A DNA stretch of 64,000 nucleotides, taken from positions 737,759 to 801,758 of the forward strand of contig NW_006920869.1 of assembly GCF_000417875.1 (NCBI RefSeq). Direction: 5' to 3'. Below are positions 52,544 through 63,919 of this stretch, in pieces. Each line of letters opens with the position of its first letter. Within the stretch, counting starts at the first letter, position 1. Position numbers and translations under genes: made by a program. The stretch is from Pseudozyma flocculosa PF-1. Lineage: Eukaryota > Basidiomycota > Ustilaginomycetes > Ustilaginales > Ustilaginaceae. Under the pieces are notes generated by a model. The model was not told the origin of the DNA. It made no database searches and saw only the letters and a list, made by a program, of their open reading frames with translations.

Positions 52544-53650
52544 GGTGGCGCCGTCTGGTCTATGAAAGAGGAACGAGGCTCGCGGTAGCCGGCGAACGGT
52601 AGCAGTGGTGGCCCTCTAGGATGGTTGCAGGCGCCGCGAACGGAGCAAGAAGGGTGCGTCGTGTATCACTGCTTGAGAGCGTGTAGGCTGGGAGCCAGGG
52701 ATTCTAGCGCTCGGATCGAGAAGAAGGCGCGGCTGCTCGTTGGAGCCGGATCTGAGGCGGCTGCTGGGCCGGACGAGGAAGAAAGCGAGCGAGCGACGTA
52801 TGTGCGTGACCTCTGTTGAGTCGATGGTGGACGTAGAGACGATGGCGAGGCGAAAGTGCGGCTGCGATACCACCCGTCGGTATGTATCCAAGAAGGGCAG
52901 CCGCCGCTGCTAGGCCAGGCAGAGTCGTGGGCCCCAGCGCCAACACCCGCAGCGAAGACACACACCGGCCGTGCCTGCTCTCAGAGAGAGGCTGGACCAG
53001 ACCCCAGGGCTGCCGATGGCCCAAAAATCCACAAAAACCTTGCTTGCACCTGGCCTTGGCCTGGCCTGGCCTGGCCTGTGTGACGCAGGTGAGGGCGAAG
53101 TGGCCTGCCCTGCCCTGCCCTCGCTTGATTGGCAGCCAGCCAGCCGTCTTGGCCGGTGGCGCCACCTCGCCCGCGCGCGCACGCTCCAACACAAAGAGAG
53201 AGCCAGAGTAGTCTGCCTGTCTCGCCCTGCCGTGCTTGGTCTTGGCCTGGCCGCTCCTTTCACGCACGCAACAAAGGCAGGGAAAAAGTTCCAGCAGGTT
53301 TTTCGACGCCCACGCAGGCCCCCCAGCAAGACGGCGGGCAAAGAGGGGGAACGTGCGTCCGCCGCCCGCTCATTCGAGGAGCGCTGCGCTGCTCGCTTCC
53401 GTCTGTGCGGGGTTCACCAGCCTCTGCCCGCAACCTGCTGCGTCCGGTGGGCGTGATCCGCGGCGAGGTCGAGGCGTCTCCGGGCCCCGACAAGGTCGTG
53501 CTCTGTCTAGGACCGCGGAAGCGCCTTTGCACGGGGATGGGAAGAAGAGATGACGGCGGTACAGATACAAGACGAGACCTGGCGTCGGCGTCGGTGGCGG
53601 CAGCGGCGACGCCCATGCGGGCGAGCTGAGCGGGAAACTGCGACGAGGCC
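52544..53650. other. Intergenic region upstream of PCT1
   Basis: 1.1 kb with no supported gene. Contains the densest GGCCTGGCC array of the window (53051-53078, GGCCT repeated four times) and CCCTGCCCTGCCCT at about 53107-53120. Confidence 0.5.
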
Positions 53651-55353
53651 TCAGAGCCGGATCCGCGGCCGCCGGCCGTCAAGACCGCTCTCCTCGTCCG
53701 CATCGTCGTCACCGTCGTCCTTTTCCTCGAAGGGATCGTCGTCCTCCTGGTCGAACAGGACGTGGCGGGGTTCGTCGTCGTCGTCGTCGCCGTCGAGGTG
53801 CGGGCTGCCGCGCTTCTTGAGCGATGGCAAGCCGTTCATCTGGTGCGCCTCGGGCGTCGCCGGATCACGCCTGCTGCCGCCAATGGGACCATCGGCCTGC
53901 AACCGGCTCTGGCCCAAGCTCAGGCGGGCGTACTGCGACCTGCTCGCCGCGCTGCCCTCGCGGTCCCCGCTCCGCGCGCTCGACCGATTGGCCTTCGCTG
54001 CCCCATACATGCCGCCGTACGAGATGAAGAGGTCGAGCAGCACGTTCATCCACAGGAAGATGATCATCGACACGCTAAAGTCGATGAGCCCCCACGTGGC
54101 ATGGTCGACGCCCTTGCCGTGAGCCCACCGCAGCTCCTCGTCGGTCGCCGACATGAAGAGGACGCCCGACGCCACCAGCAGGTAAGGAGGCAGGTACTGG
54201 AAGGCGCGGATCGGATACCAGCCATGTGAGGGCGCGGCGTCTGTTTCTGCGCCGTCGGTGGTACCAGTGGGTCGGTCCTTGAGGACGAAGCAGACCTCAA
54301 TCATGCGCGTGATGCCCGCCGCCATGAGCGAGTAGCCGAAGAGCGAATGGACCTTGGTGGAGATCATCTGTGGGGAGTGCCAGGAACGTGCAGAGACTAT
54401 TCAGCGTCGTCAAGCTCGAGTTTGTTACGACGATGGCCAAGAAGATGTCCCGAACTCACCAGCGCCTGCTCGTGTGCGCTCATCGCCCAGCCGGTGAGCA
54501 GGATGATGATGGCAGGAAACACGTTCCTCCGGCCGCCCCTGCTCAGCCAGATGCCCACTGCGCCGCCGGCCCACCACAGCACGCCCATCAGCGTGTGCTG
54601 CAGGTCCTTGTGAGTCCAGGGCCCGCCGTGGTGCTCGGTGAAGGTGTTGACGATGCCCCAGAGCATAATGACCCAGCTGTCGAACCACTCTTGCGACTGG
54701 CCGCGGCGCTCGAGCCACGCGCCGCCGACCTTCATCATGATGAGCAGGATCGCCGCGTACGCCTGGAAGGCCGATCCCATGATGTAGTGCGCCAGACACT
54801 GGCCCAGGTGGCCGCCAAAGCACCACGACTGGAGCGTGGTGATGCCAAACACCATCTGAACCCAGCCGACGACGGGGAAGGACTTGCCAAGGAAGCCGTG
54901 GATGAAGACGAGCGTGGGTCGGATCCACTTTTCCGGCCGCCACTGCAGGTGCAGCTTCAGGTATACGCCGAGGAAGGTCTGGGCGGACAGGTAGAAGACG
55001 AGGAACGATGCCATCGAACCGTGCGCCGTGTGCGGAAACGACCTGCCGCCGTGCGCGTGGCCAAGAAAGTAGCCGGCCACGGTGAGGGCCATCGAGGCGG
55101 CCGCAAGCGGGACATGTAGCCGGTGGCGGATGAGGCCCAGCACCATGACGAGCGGGAAGAGGAGGAACCAGGTGAAGCTCTGGACGGCGATGTGGATCCA
55201 GAGGATACTGTCGACGGGGACCGAGTTGTCCGCCGGGCCATCGTGGTGGTGCTCATGGGCGTGACCCCGGGGCAGCAGCGATATCGCCACCGTGGCCACC
55301 GCCGCCGCTGTCGCGAGGGTACGTTGCCGTGACGGCGAAGAGAGAGGAAGCAT
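53651..55353 (-). CDS. YTP1: YTP1-like multipass membrane protein
   Basis: Exons 54460-55353 and 53651-54367, joined over a 92-nt GTGAGT...CAG intron at phase 0, give 536 residues. After a signal-type N-terminus ([26 protein letters not shown]) the protein has a His-rich luminal start and about ten hydrophobic segments. Recognised family blocks are [61 protein letters not shown]-type [27 protein letters not shown] and [16 protein letters not shown]. The intron falls just before [14 protein letters not shown]. The C-terminal tail is acidic and Ser-rich. Fungal YTP1 proteins are membrane proteins of unknown biochemical role, and the similarity extends over the whole length. Confidence 0.88.
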
Positions 55354-56047
55354 GGTGCCGACGGCCAAGAGACTCTCGAGGATGGTGGAGGTGGAAGCTG
55401 GAGTTGCGCAGCACAGCCAAGCATCGAGAGCCAGCATCGTCGGCGGTCCCTTTGCGGTGCGCAACAAGCTGCAACGTCGTTCCAGCACGCATGTGAGCCA
55501 AGCTTGCAGCTGCCTGCTGTCTGCACCGGCGGAGAGGCCCGCGGGTCAGGGTCCAAGCGCCAGCGGCCGCAGGCAGGCAGGCTAGGGTCCTTCGGCCCTA
55601 AGATGCCGAGAAAAGCGTCGGCACCTCGCTCGCACGACAGACCCAAATTCAGCCCGATGAGGCCAAGATTAGATCGGGTCCTGCCAGTCCGAAGCGAGTG
55701 GCATCGGCATGAGCATTTCGGTCTTTTTGAAAAACTCTCACGCGTCGGCCGAGGAAGGATTGAGCCCGCGAGGGAACGCCGTCACCGCTACCGCTTCCGC
55801 CAGCCGCCTTGGCCCAGCAGTCGCAGCGATCAGCGCCCGACGGGCCCAGCCGCGCTGCCAGCCAAGTCGGCCCAGCCAACAGGGAGGCGGGCGGCGGGCA
55901 AGCAGGCAGGTGGCCTGGCGGGGCTCGAGCGGCCGCTGGTGGTCGGCGCGCCCGGGGCCAGGAAACCTTGAATGGCCATCGGCATCTCGTGCGCTCCACC
56001 ACCTTCAAGACTACCGACTCACCACCGATAGCTAAGACATATTCAAG
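55354..56047. other. Divergent promoter of YTP1-like gene and ribosomal protein P1
   Basis: About 700 bases with G/C-rich tracts. The final 60 bases before 56048 are A/C-rich and look like a ribosomal-protein gene leader. Confidence 0.45.
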
Positions 56048-57694
56048 ATGGCCTCCTCGTAAGTGTCCGACGGCGGCGAGGACAGCGAGGCGTCACCGGC
56101 AGCATCCCCAGCAGCATCGCGTCACGGCCCGCACCGCAGCACGACAGCAACACCGACGAGGAAACCAAAAACGACCACCGCGACGACGACCGATGATGGA
56201 GACACAGTGACGACGTCCCATCGGGATGGTCTTTTTGGTCGACCCATGAGCCGACGTACACGGCGAGCGGCTGCTCGGTGTCTCGGGATGTTGCTGGGAT
56301 TGCCAGTCGTGCACGCAGTCAGCTGCGGAGAACAAGTCGCTCCAGATCAGCACACTCACCTTGAATCGTTCTTTCCTTCTTGCCCCTTGTCTCTTTCGCT
56401 TCACTTCGACAATCGCTCCTTGACCGGCATCTTCCACCTTTCCACCACTCTCCGACCCCATCTGCTCCGACCACCCCACCTACACCGCCTCCCTCACCTC
56501 GACACTCGACGATGGCTTCCAACAGCGACCTTGCCGCTACCTACGCTTCGCTCATCCTCGCTGACGAGGGTCTCGAGATCACCGTGCGTATCTCGTTACG
56601 GCACCTTGCCGTCGAAAACCGCTTCAGAGGCCTTGGCAACCAGGAAGGGCGGAGGACGGCTTGAAGGAGGACGTTGTGGGATAAGGACGTGGCTCGGTTA
56701 GGAGGTCAAGGTCACATGAGGAGGCCTATGGAGGTCCGGTCGATGTGCCGGCACTAGCACGACACGGACCAGGTCGATATGGGCTGGGGGCCAGGACTCG
56801 AAGGATGAAGGGGATGGCAACCGTCGATGGGGTGGTTGTCTCGTTGATCGTGTGCCTGCCGGCCGCGAGGGTGTCGAGCTCTTGTGCAGGGACACATGGA
56901 CAGACGCCTGCACAAGCACGGCGAGCTCGATGGCCACCTTTTCCTCGGAATTGCTTGGGTGGACATGACCAAGTCGGCCGGAGGTTCGGGGACCTGGACG
57001 CTGCCAAGGCCTCTGCGTCGGGTCTTCCTTGGTGACCATCGATGGCAGCATGCTGACTTCTCCCGCCCTCCCCCCTCCACGTCTCGCCGCTCACAGTCCG
57101 AGAAGATCGTCCAGCTCACCTCGGCTGCCGGATGCGCCGTTGAGCCCATCTGGGCCACCCTCCTCGCCAAGGCCCTCGAGGGCAAGGACGTCAAGGAGCT
57201 CCTGACCAACGTCGGTGGTGGCGGTGCTGCCGTCGCCGTCGCTGCTCCTGCCGGTGGTGCCGCCGCCGCTGGTGGTGCCGCCGAGGAGAAGAAGGAGGAG
57301 AAGAAGGAGGAGGAGAAGGAGGAGTCCGTAAGTGTCGTCCGCGCCAAACCCCTGTTTCTCCCTACGCCTCTCTCCACACCGTCTCGATCGTCGACGACGA
57401 CGACGGCGGCGGCGGTGCATTGCAGGCTATCGATGCCTTCGCCGGCGCCAGGTCGTCGTCGCGAGCGGTGTGGAGGCGTCCGAGGCAAAGTCGGATGCTG
57501 CCGCAGCACGCGCCGGAATCCCGGCCCGCGCCCGATCTTTTGGGGATGCGTCGCACTACCCTCTCACGCCTCGAGACGGACCCCACCATGCCTCCTTCAC
57601 CGTTTGCTAACCTCGTACACCTCCCTCCCCTCCTCTACATCCTTCACGCCTTTCCAAACAGGACGACGACATGGGCTTCGGGCTGTTTGACTAA
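56048..57694 (+). CDS. RPP1: 60S acidic ribosomal protein P1, with two possible starts
   Basis: Preferred model: exons 56048-56058, 56526-56583, 57097-57327 and 57662-57694, giving 110 residues. The first exon is just ATGGCCTCCTC before GTAAGT; it joins exactly in frame to CGACCTTGCC to give [19 protein letters not shown], the usual P1 start. A second ATG at 56512, inside the same first intron, reads [10 protein letters not shown] and gives a 111-residue protein without needing that splice. Downstream exons code the helical dimerisation domain ([19 protein letters not shown]...[11 protein letters not shown]), the flexible Ala/Gly hinge, an EEKKEE run and the conserved tail [11 protein letters not shown]1 pairs with P2 on the ribosomal stalk and recruits elongation factors. 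All three introns are long (467, 513 and 334 nt), unusual for this window. Confidence 0.9.
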
Positions 57695-58261
57695 GCGTTT
57701 CGCCACGTTTTTCGCCTCGCCGTGGAATGTGCTCGCTGGAGCGCCTCTTCGCTGTCTCTTCCCCCCCCTTCATGTACCACCAAAAAGAACCTCGATGGGC
57801 AGGGCAGGGCAGGGCACGCACCACCTCCCTCGCCCCTTTGACATCTCTGCGCTCTGTGGCGTGCATGCACTCTCTCGCTCGCGCTGCATCCATGACTGCC
57901 GCCGCCGCCGCGCTGCGGTAATATACGCAAACCCGAAAACCCGCACTTGAGTAGGAGACGCGTGATGGCCGATTTGGCGTGACGTTGCGTGGCCTGGTCT
58001 GGCATGGCGGGAATCGGTGCTGCGGTCGTGGGCCGTTCATGCGCAAGGCCCTTTATCCTCGACGCTGCTCGCTTTCGGCGGCGGTACAGCGGATCCGCAC
58101 GGGATGACTACCACGCATCGTGGTTCGAGCAGATGGAGAGGTGGACAGACGAGGGCCGGTGATCCGGTAGGATGCTTCTATCTGAGCGAGCGAGCGGAAG
58201 GGGGGCTCGCGTCGCAACGAGGGCGGGGACCGCAGCGATGCAACAACAACGACGGCGGCCG
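57695..58261. other. Convergent 3' intergenic region
   Basis: Lies between the stop codons of RPP1 and the metal-transporter gene. No snoRNA boxes or tRNA were found here or in the RPP1 introns. Confidence 0.4.
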
Positions 58262-60345
58262 TCAAGCCTGCTCGTCTACGACATCTAGGCGCACACGGAC
58301 CTCCTTGACCTGCAGGCAGAGGGCAAAGAAATGGATGAAGAGGGGAGGGGGCGCAAGAGATGCCGTACATTGTCAGTCGGGCCGCTTCGCTGCCTCTCTG
58401 TGCTGCCGCTGCCACTGCCACAGCCGGCCGCTCTCGCGACCGGCCCGCGCTCGCGCAGCGCCTTACTCACCCCCTTGACGGCCTTGACGATGGCGTCGCG
58501 GACGCGCACCTCGACCTCTCCGGCCGTCTCGAGCGACGTCTGGCCGGGCAGCTCGAGGGTGACGTCGGCAAAGGTGGACACGCCGCTCTTTACGGCGCGC
58601 AGGTCCCTCCAGCCGCGGAGCAGCTGCGGGAACTCGTCGCGCTGCACGGCGGCAATGGCGCGGTCAAAGCGCTGCAGCACCTCGGGCTCGACGCCGCGGT
58701 CCGACAGCTCGCCCAGCGCGCCGATGAGGAGGTCGGCGCCCTGCTTGCCAATCAGGCCCGCGACGAGCAGGCCGCCGAGCGGGTCGAGGACGGGGAAGCC
58801 GAGCCAGCTGCCGCCAATGGCGAGAAAGGTGACGGCCGACGACAAGCTGTCGGACCGGTGGTGGAGCGCGTTGGCCTCGAGCACGCTGCTGTTTTCCTCC
58901 TTTGCAATCTTGAGCGTGGCGTGGTAGAGCCACTCCTTGATCAGCACGCTGGCCAGCGCAAACCACATGGCGTTGGGGTCCAGCAGGCCGCCCTCGCCGC
59001 CCGCCGCGGCGGCCGTGTCGTGGCTGTGGCCGACGTGGCTGCCGGCGTGGGCAATCGAGCCGGTAAACGAGCCAAACGCCTGGATGGCGGCGGGCGCGTG
59101 CTGCAGCGTCGGCTGGAGCGCCTCGAGCAGCAGGCCGTACGAGTGGAAGCCGATGCCCACGGCGCCGGCGACGAGGACCAGGCTGACGCCGAGCGAGCCC
59201 ATCGTCTCGTACTTGCCGTAGCCCAGCGGGTGCGACGCCGAGGGCGGCTTCTGCGACATCTTCCAGCAGAAGAGTGTCACCAGGTCGGCAAACATGTCCG
59301 ACAGCGAGTGGGCCGCGTCGGCCAGCAGCGCGGCGCTGTTGAGGTAGACGCCCGCCACACCCTTTGCGCCGCAAAGGCCAACGTTGGAGGCGAGGCCGAG
59401 CAGCGTGATGTTGCTGCCGCGGTCGCCCTTGCCCTTGAGCGCGGCTATGAGCTGGTCGGCCTCCTCGGCGCTGCCGTGGTCGTGGCCGTGGTGGTGCGAG
59501 TGGCCAAAGAGGCTGTGCTTGTGGTCGTGGTCACCATGGCCGTGGTCGTGGTGAGCGGCGCCGGCGTCTTCTTCGGCGGCGGCTCCCTTGCGCTGGCGAA
59601 GCTCGCCCTCATTGGCGGGCACCGCGGTCGACGAGGACATGGTGGAATCGAGCTTGGCCGGCGTCGATGCAGCGGGCTGGTATGGCTCGACGGCGTGAGA
59701 TGTAGCAGCAGCAGCGGCGGCGGCGTTGCCAGACTGCGATGTGGGCGGCGGCTGCTTGGCGAACACGCTCGTGGTCGGGGGCAGCGTCAGGCTGGCGGCG
59801 GTCGAGGTGGCCGATGGGAACAGGCCAAACAGGCTGGCGGGGGCGCGCCTGGACGAGAGGTGGGCGCGGTACGAGGCCGGATCCGGGTAGGAAGGGTGGG
59901 CAAAGCTGCGAGGGTAGAGCGAGAGCGGGCTGGACCTCTCTGGCTGGTTTACGTGGTCCTCGTAGCGGACCAGGCGGGGCGGGCCGGGTCGTCGAGGGGG
60001 CTGGGGCGGGCCTCGTTGTCGGTTGGCCGCGACTCGCTCCTCGTGCGGGAGGGAAGAGGTTGGCTGGGTGGGCTTGGGGAGGACGGTGTGGCGCTTGGAA
60101 GGGCCCGCGGGGTGGGGCGGCGGTGGGTAGTGGGTCGACTTGCTGCGATGGTGATGCAGAGTCGTGGCGTGCGCGAGGGGCGTGATCGGGTGCGATATCC
60201 GGGGTCGCAGCTGGTGGGCCTGCCGCTGATTTTGTTGGCGGTGAAGATGGTGGTGGTGAAGGAGCGGAGTCGGCGAGGGCTGTTTCCGGCCAGTTGATCG
60301 TAGCGATGCGCTGGCGGTGAGATGCAGGGAGGTCGAGGGTCGCAT
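58262..60345 (-). CDS. MMT1: Mitochondrial cation-diffusion-facilitator, MMT1-like
   Basis: Exons 58471-60345 and 58262-58309 with a 161-nt GTGAGT...CAG intron give 640 residues. Reading through the intron would replace the natural end with an unrelated tail; splicing restores VKAVKGVKEVRVRLDVVDEQA, the expected C-terminal domain. ATG 60345 begins an Arg/Ser/His-rich, acid-poor N-terminus, probably a mitochondrial presequence. After a His-rich loop (HDHGHGDHDHKHSLFGHSHHHGHDHG) six TM helices follow. Metal sites are ALLADAAHSLSDMFADLVTL in TM2 and ALHHRSDSLSS in TM5, and the signature HPLGYGKYETMGSLGVS is typical of Mmt1/Mmt2. In yeast these export iron from mitochondria; zinc or manganese are alternatives. 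Confidence 0.9.
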
Positions 60346-61055
60346 CAAGCAACACTACTCTAAAGGCGTTCGTCGCTCTCTCTCTCTATCTCCGTGTCGC
60401 GAGCGGGGAGTTTCGCGGCGCTCGGCGGTCGAGCCAGCTTGGGGCTGGGGCTGAAGGATTGGATTTAAAGCCAGAACGAGGGCCAGCAGCGCCTCTTTCC
60501 AAGGCAGGATTTAGTCTCGGTCGTGAGTTTTGGGTGAGGTGGATGCGCCGAGGCCTACTTGGCTGCTGCTGTCGTTCGAGTTACGTTGGTCGCCGTCGCC
60601 GTCGATCTGCTCTGTTGAACAAGAGGGCCAGGTGAGAGGATGATGTTGCAATGGTGGAGCAGAGGCAGGCTGGCCTTGACGAGTCGGGCGCGCTACGTCG
60701 GGATGTCAGGGTCCCCTGAGCCTGGCCGACCCTCTCTCCGCCTTTTTGGAGCACTGCTGCTGTCTTCGTGTCTTCTGTCTGCGATTCATCTGCGCTGCTC
60801 GGTTCGGCTGGCACGACGCGTCGGCTCCACTCGTCCCCGCCCAGCTCTTCCCACCCCTCCTCCTCTTCCGGCCCGGACACAACGGCCAATCGCAATGCCC
60901 GCCTCTTCGCACGCCACACTCGCAGCTCAGCTAGAGAACAAGAATCGATTCGCCTCGGTCCGGACATTCAGCACGCAGACTACTACTACTCCAGGCGACT
61001 AAGCGGTGACAAGGTTGCTTTCCAGGGCGGGCGAGCAGGTGGCGCACGCGCGCGC
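60346..61055. other. Intergenic region upstream of MMT1
   Basis: Contains a TC-rich run at 60371-60390 and a CCAAT at 60894-60898, about 550 bases upstream of the MMT1 start. No gene supported. Confidence 0.4.
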
Positions 61056-63919
61056 CTAGTCGACCAGGGTGACGGCGGCGGCGCCGAGCGCCTGCGTGTT
61101 CCTCTCGACGACGCGCGTGGTAAAAATGACCTTGTTGCCCTCCTTCCACATGCTCGTCTCGAGCGTCTCGCCGGGGAAGACGTGGCCCGTGAAGCGCACC
61201 TTGATGTCCTTGTACGGGCCATAGGCGCGGAAAATGTGCTTGCCCGAGATGCCAAACGAGCACAGGCCGTGCAGGATGGGCTTGTCAAAGCCGCCCACGG
61301 CCGCAAAGCTCGGGTCGACGTGGAGCGGGTTGTAGTCGCCGCTCAGGCGGTACAGGGCCGCCTGGCTGTCGGTCGTCTTCTCGGTCACGACCTTGTCCGC
61401 CTTCCTCTGCGGCGGCTTGTTGGCCGCCGAGGCGGCGCCGCGGTCGCGTCCCGTCTTCTTGCCGCCAAAGCCGCCCGAGCCACGGATAAAGACGGTGCTC
61501 TGGCTCTCAAAGATGACGTCGCCCGAAGCCTTGTCGAGCGTGTGGGTGATCGAGGTGACGGCGGCCGCCTTGCCCTTGTCGAGCACCTCGAGGATCTTGG
61601 GCCGGTTGACGAGCGTCGCGCTCGTCGGAATCTCCTTCTTGATGGCCAGGTACTGCTCGCCGTGGAGCAGCATCATCGGGCTAAAGTTGGGCAGGAAGTC
61701 GAGCGGGATGCCGCTCGAGGCGGTAAACTGCGGGATGACGCCAAACGTGGGCACCGCCTTGAACTCGTCGTCCTGCTCAAAGATGAGGTCGAGCTCCTTT
61801 TCCGTGGCGCCGACGCCGAGGTTGTAGAGGATGACGTCGCGCTCGCCGTAGGTGAACTCGGACTCTTCGATCTTCTCGCGCTTGGCCGCCTTGACCTCCT
61901 CGGGGTCCTCGGGGTCGATGTAGCTGTCGGCGCCGCCGTCGGCCTCGTCGTCGTCCTCCTCGTCCGACTGCTGGCCAAAGTTGGACACGATGTCGCCCAG
62001 CGACTCGCTCGGGCTCGTGGGCCAGCTCGGGTTGGTCTCAAAGTCGGTGATCTTGCTCCACCTCTTGACCACCTGCTCGGGGCTCGGCGGCTTGCCGTGG
62101 CTGAAGGCGTGGCCGCCGGCGCGCTGCCAGCGGGTGGCGGCGACCCAGCCTCCGGACACCTCAAAGAGCAGCTTGCTGTGCTCGGTGTTGGCCTCGCTGG
62201 CCAGGTAGCCGACCATGGGCGCGACAAACTCGGGCTTGAACGCGTCAACCATCTCCTGGGGCCAGATGGTCGAGGTCATGGCGGTGCCGGCGTTGGGCGC
62301 GATCGTGTTGGCAAGGATGTTGTACTTGGCACCCTCGATGCCGAGCGTCTGGGTGAGGCCAATGATGCCCGACTTGGCGGTGGCGTAGTTGACCTGGCCA
62401 AAGTTGCCGTAGATGCCGACGGCCGACGTCGTGTTGACGATCCTGCCGTACTTCTGCTTCTGGAAGATGGGCCAGGCGGCCTTGCAGACGGCGTAGGTGC
62501 CGCGCAGGTGCACGTTGATGACGGCGTGCCACTGGTCGTCGGTCATGGCGGCAAACGACTTGTCGCGCAGGATGCCGGCGTTGTTGATGACGGCGTGGAG
62601 GCCGCCAAAGGCGTCGAGCGCCGCCTTGACCACCTTCTCGCCGTCCTCGACCGAGCCGACGGCGGGCGCCGCCTTGCCGCCGGCCTTCTTGATCTCGTCG
62701 ACGACGGCGGCGGCGTTCTTCTCGGCAAAGTCGTTGACGACAACGTTGGCGCCGAGCTTGCCAAACATGAGGGCATAGGCTCGGCCGAGACCGGCGCCGG
62801 CGCCCGTGACGATGACCGTCTTGCCGTCAAAGCGGACGGGGCCCTCGCCCTGGTCGTTGGGCTTGGCCGCCTGGGCGCGCTCAAGGAACTCCATGTGGTT
62901 GGCGTCGGTGACCTTCTCGGGGTACGTGGCGCCCTCGTCAAAGTCGAGGATCTCGTCAATCTTGGCGCGGACGGCGGCGGGGGTGAAGGTGTCGTCGGTC
63001 TTGAAGACGACGCCGCGGCTGCGCTCGCGTCGGACCATGGCAAAGAAGCCGGCGCCGCACTCAAACACCTGGCCGTTGATGTCCTTGTTCTCGGACGAAA
63101 CGAGGTAGGTGACGATGGGGACGACGTAGTCGGGCGTGAGGTTCTCGAGCATCTCCGGCGGCATGATGGTCTGGGTGAGCTGGCTGGCGGCGACGGGGGC
63201 GAGGGTGTTTGCGAGGATGTTGTACTTTGCGCCCTCGATGCCGAGCGACTTGGAGAAGCTGACCATGGCCATCTTGGCGGCCGAGTAGTTTGCCTGTCCA
63301 AAGTTGCCGTAGAGGCCGGCGGCCGAGGCCGTGTTGAGGATCCTGCCGTACTTTTGCTTGCGCATGTGGGGCCAGGCGGCCTTTGCGCAGGCGTACGAGC
63401 CGGTGATGTGGACGTCGGTGATCTGGTCCCACTCCTTGTCCGTCATGCCCTTGAACGACTTGTCGCGCAGGATGCCCGCATTGTTGATGAGGATGTCGAT
63501 GCGGCCCCACTTGTCGACGGCCTGCTGGACAATCTTTGCGCCCTCGACGTTGGAGTCGTAGTTGGCGATGGCCTCTCCGCCGTTGGACTTGATCTGCTCG
63601 ACGACGAGGTCGGCGGCCTTCTTGCTCTTGTCGTTTGCCGCCGGGCCCAGGTCGTTGACCAGGACCTTTGCGCCGCGCGAGGCAAAGAAGAGGGCGTACC
63701 TGGCGGAGGGGGGGAGAGCCACAGCGGCAGTTCGAGACAAGGCGGCCGGGTCAGCATGCCGATCCAGCGCAGCACGCCGCTGCACAGAGGCACAGCGGCA
63801 GAAGAGGTGCGAGCTAGTAGTACTCACGCCTTGCCAAGACCGTTTCCGGCACCGGTGACGATGACGACGCGGTTCTTGAGCGAGATCTTGCCGTTCTCTG
63901 TGCTAGGGAAGTCGGACAT
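61056..63919 (-). CDS. FOX2: Peroxisomal multifunctional beta-oxidation enzyme (MFE-2)
   Basis: Exons 63828-63919 and 61056-63699 with a 128-nt GTGAGT...CAG intron give 911 residues. Two tandem short-chain dehydrogenase modules (about 1-300 and 315-600) are followed by a hot-dog 2-enoyl-CoA hydratase-2 domain (about 640-911). Rossmann motifs are TGAGNGLG at residues 22-29 and TGAGAGLG in the second module, catalytic NNAGILRDKSF and YSAAK/YATAK occur in each, and the hydratase motif is SGDYNPLHVDPSFA with GFDKPILHGLCSFG. It hydrates trans-2-enoyl-CoA and oxidises (3R)-hydroxyacyl-CoA in peroxisomes. An acidic linker (SDEEDDDEADGG) joins the parts. The C-terminus ends LVD rather than an SKL-type peroxisomal signal, which is unusual. 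Confidence 0.95.

Noticed and set aside
56584..57661. snoRNA in the long RPP1 introns
   Set aside because: No paired C (RTGATGA) and D (CTGA) boxes with terminal stems, nor H/ACA boxes, were found by eye.
58360..60297. 645-codon ORF antisense to the MMT1-like gene
   Set aside because: Shadow of the GC-rich coding strand; the real gene has full family signatures.
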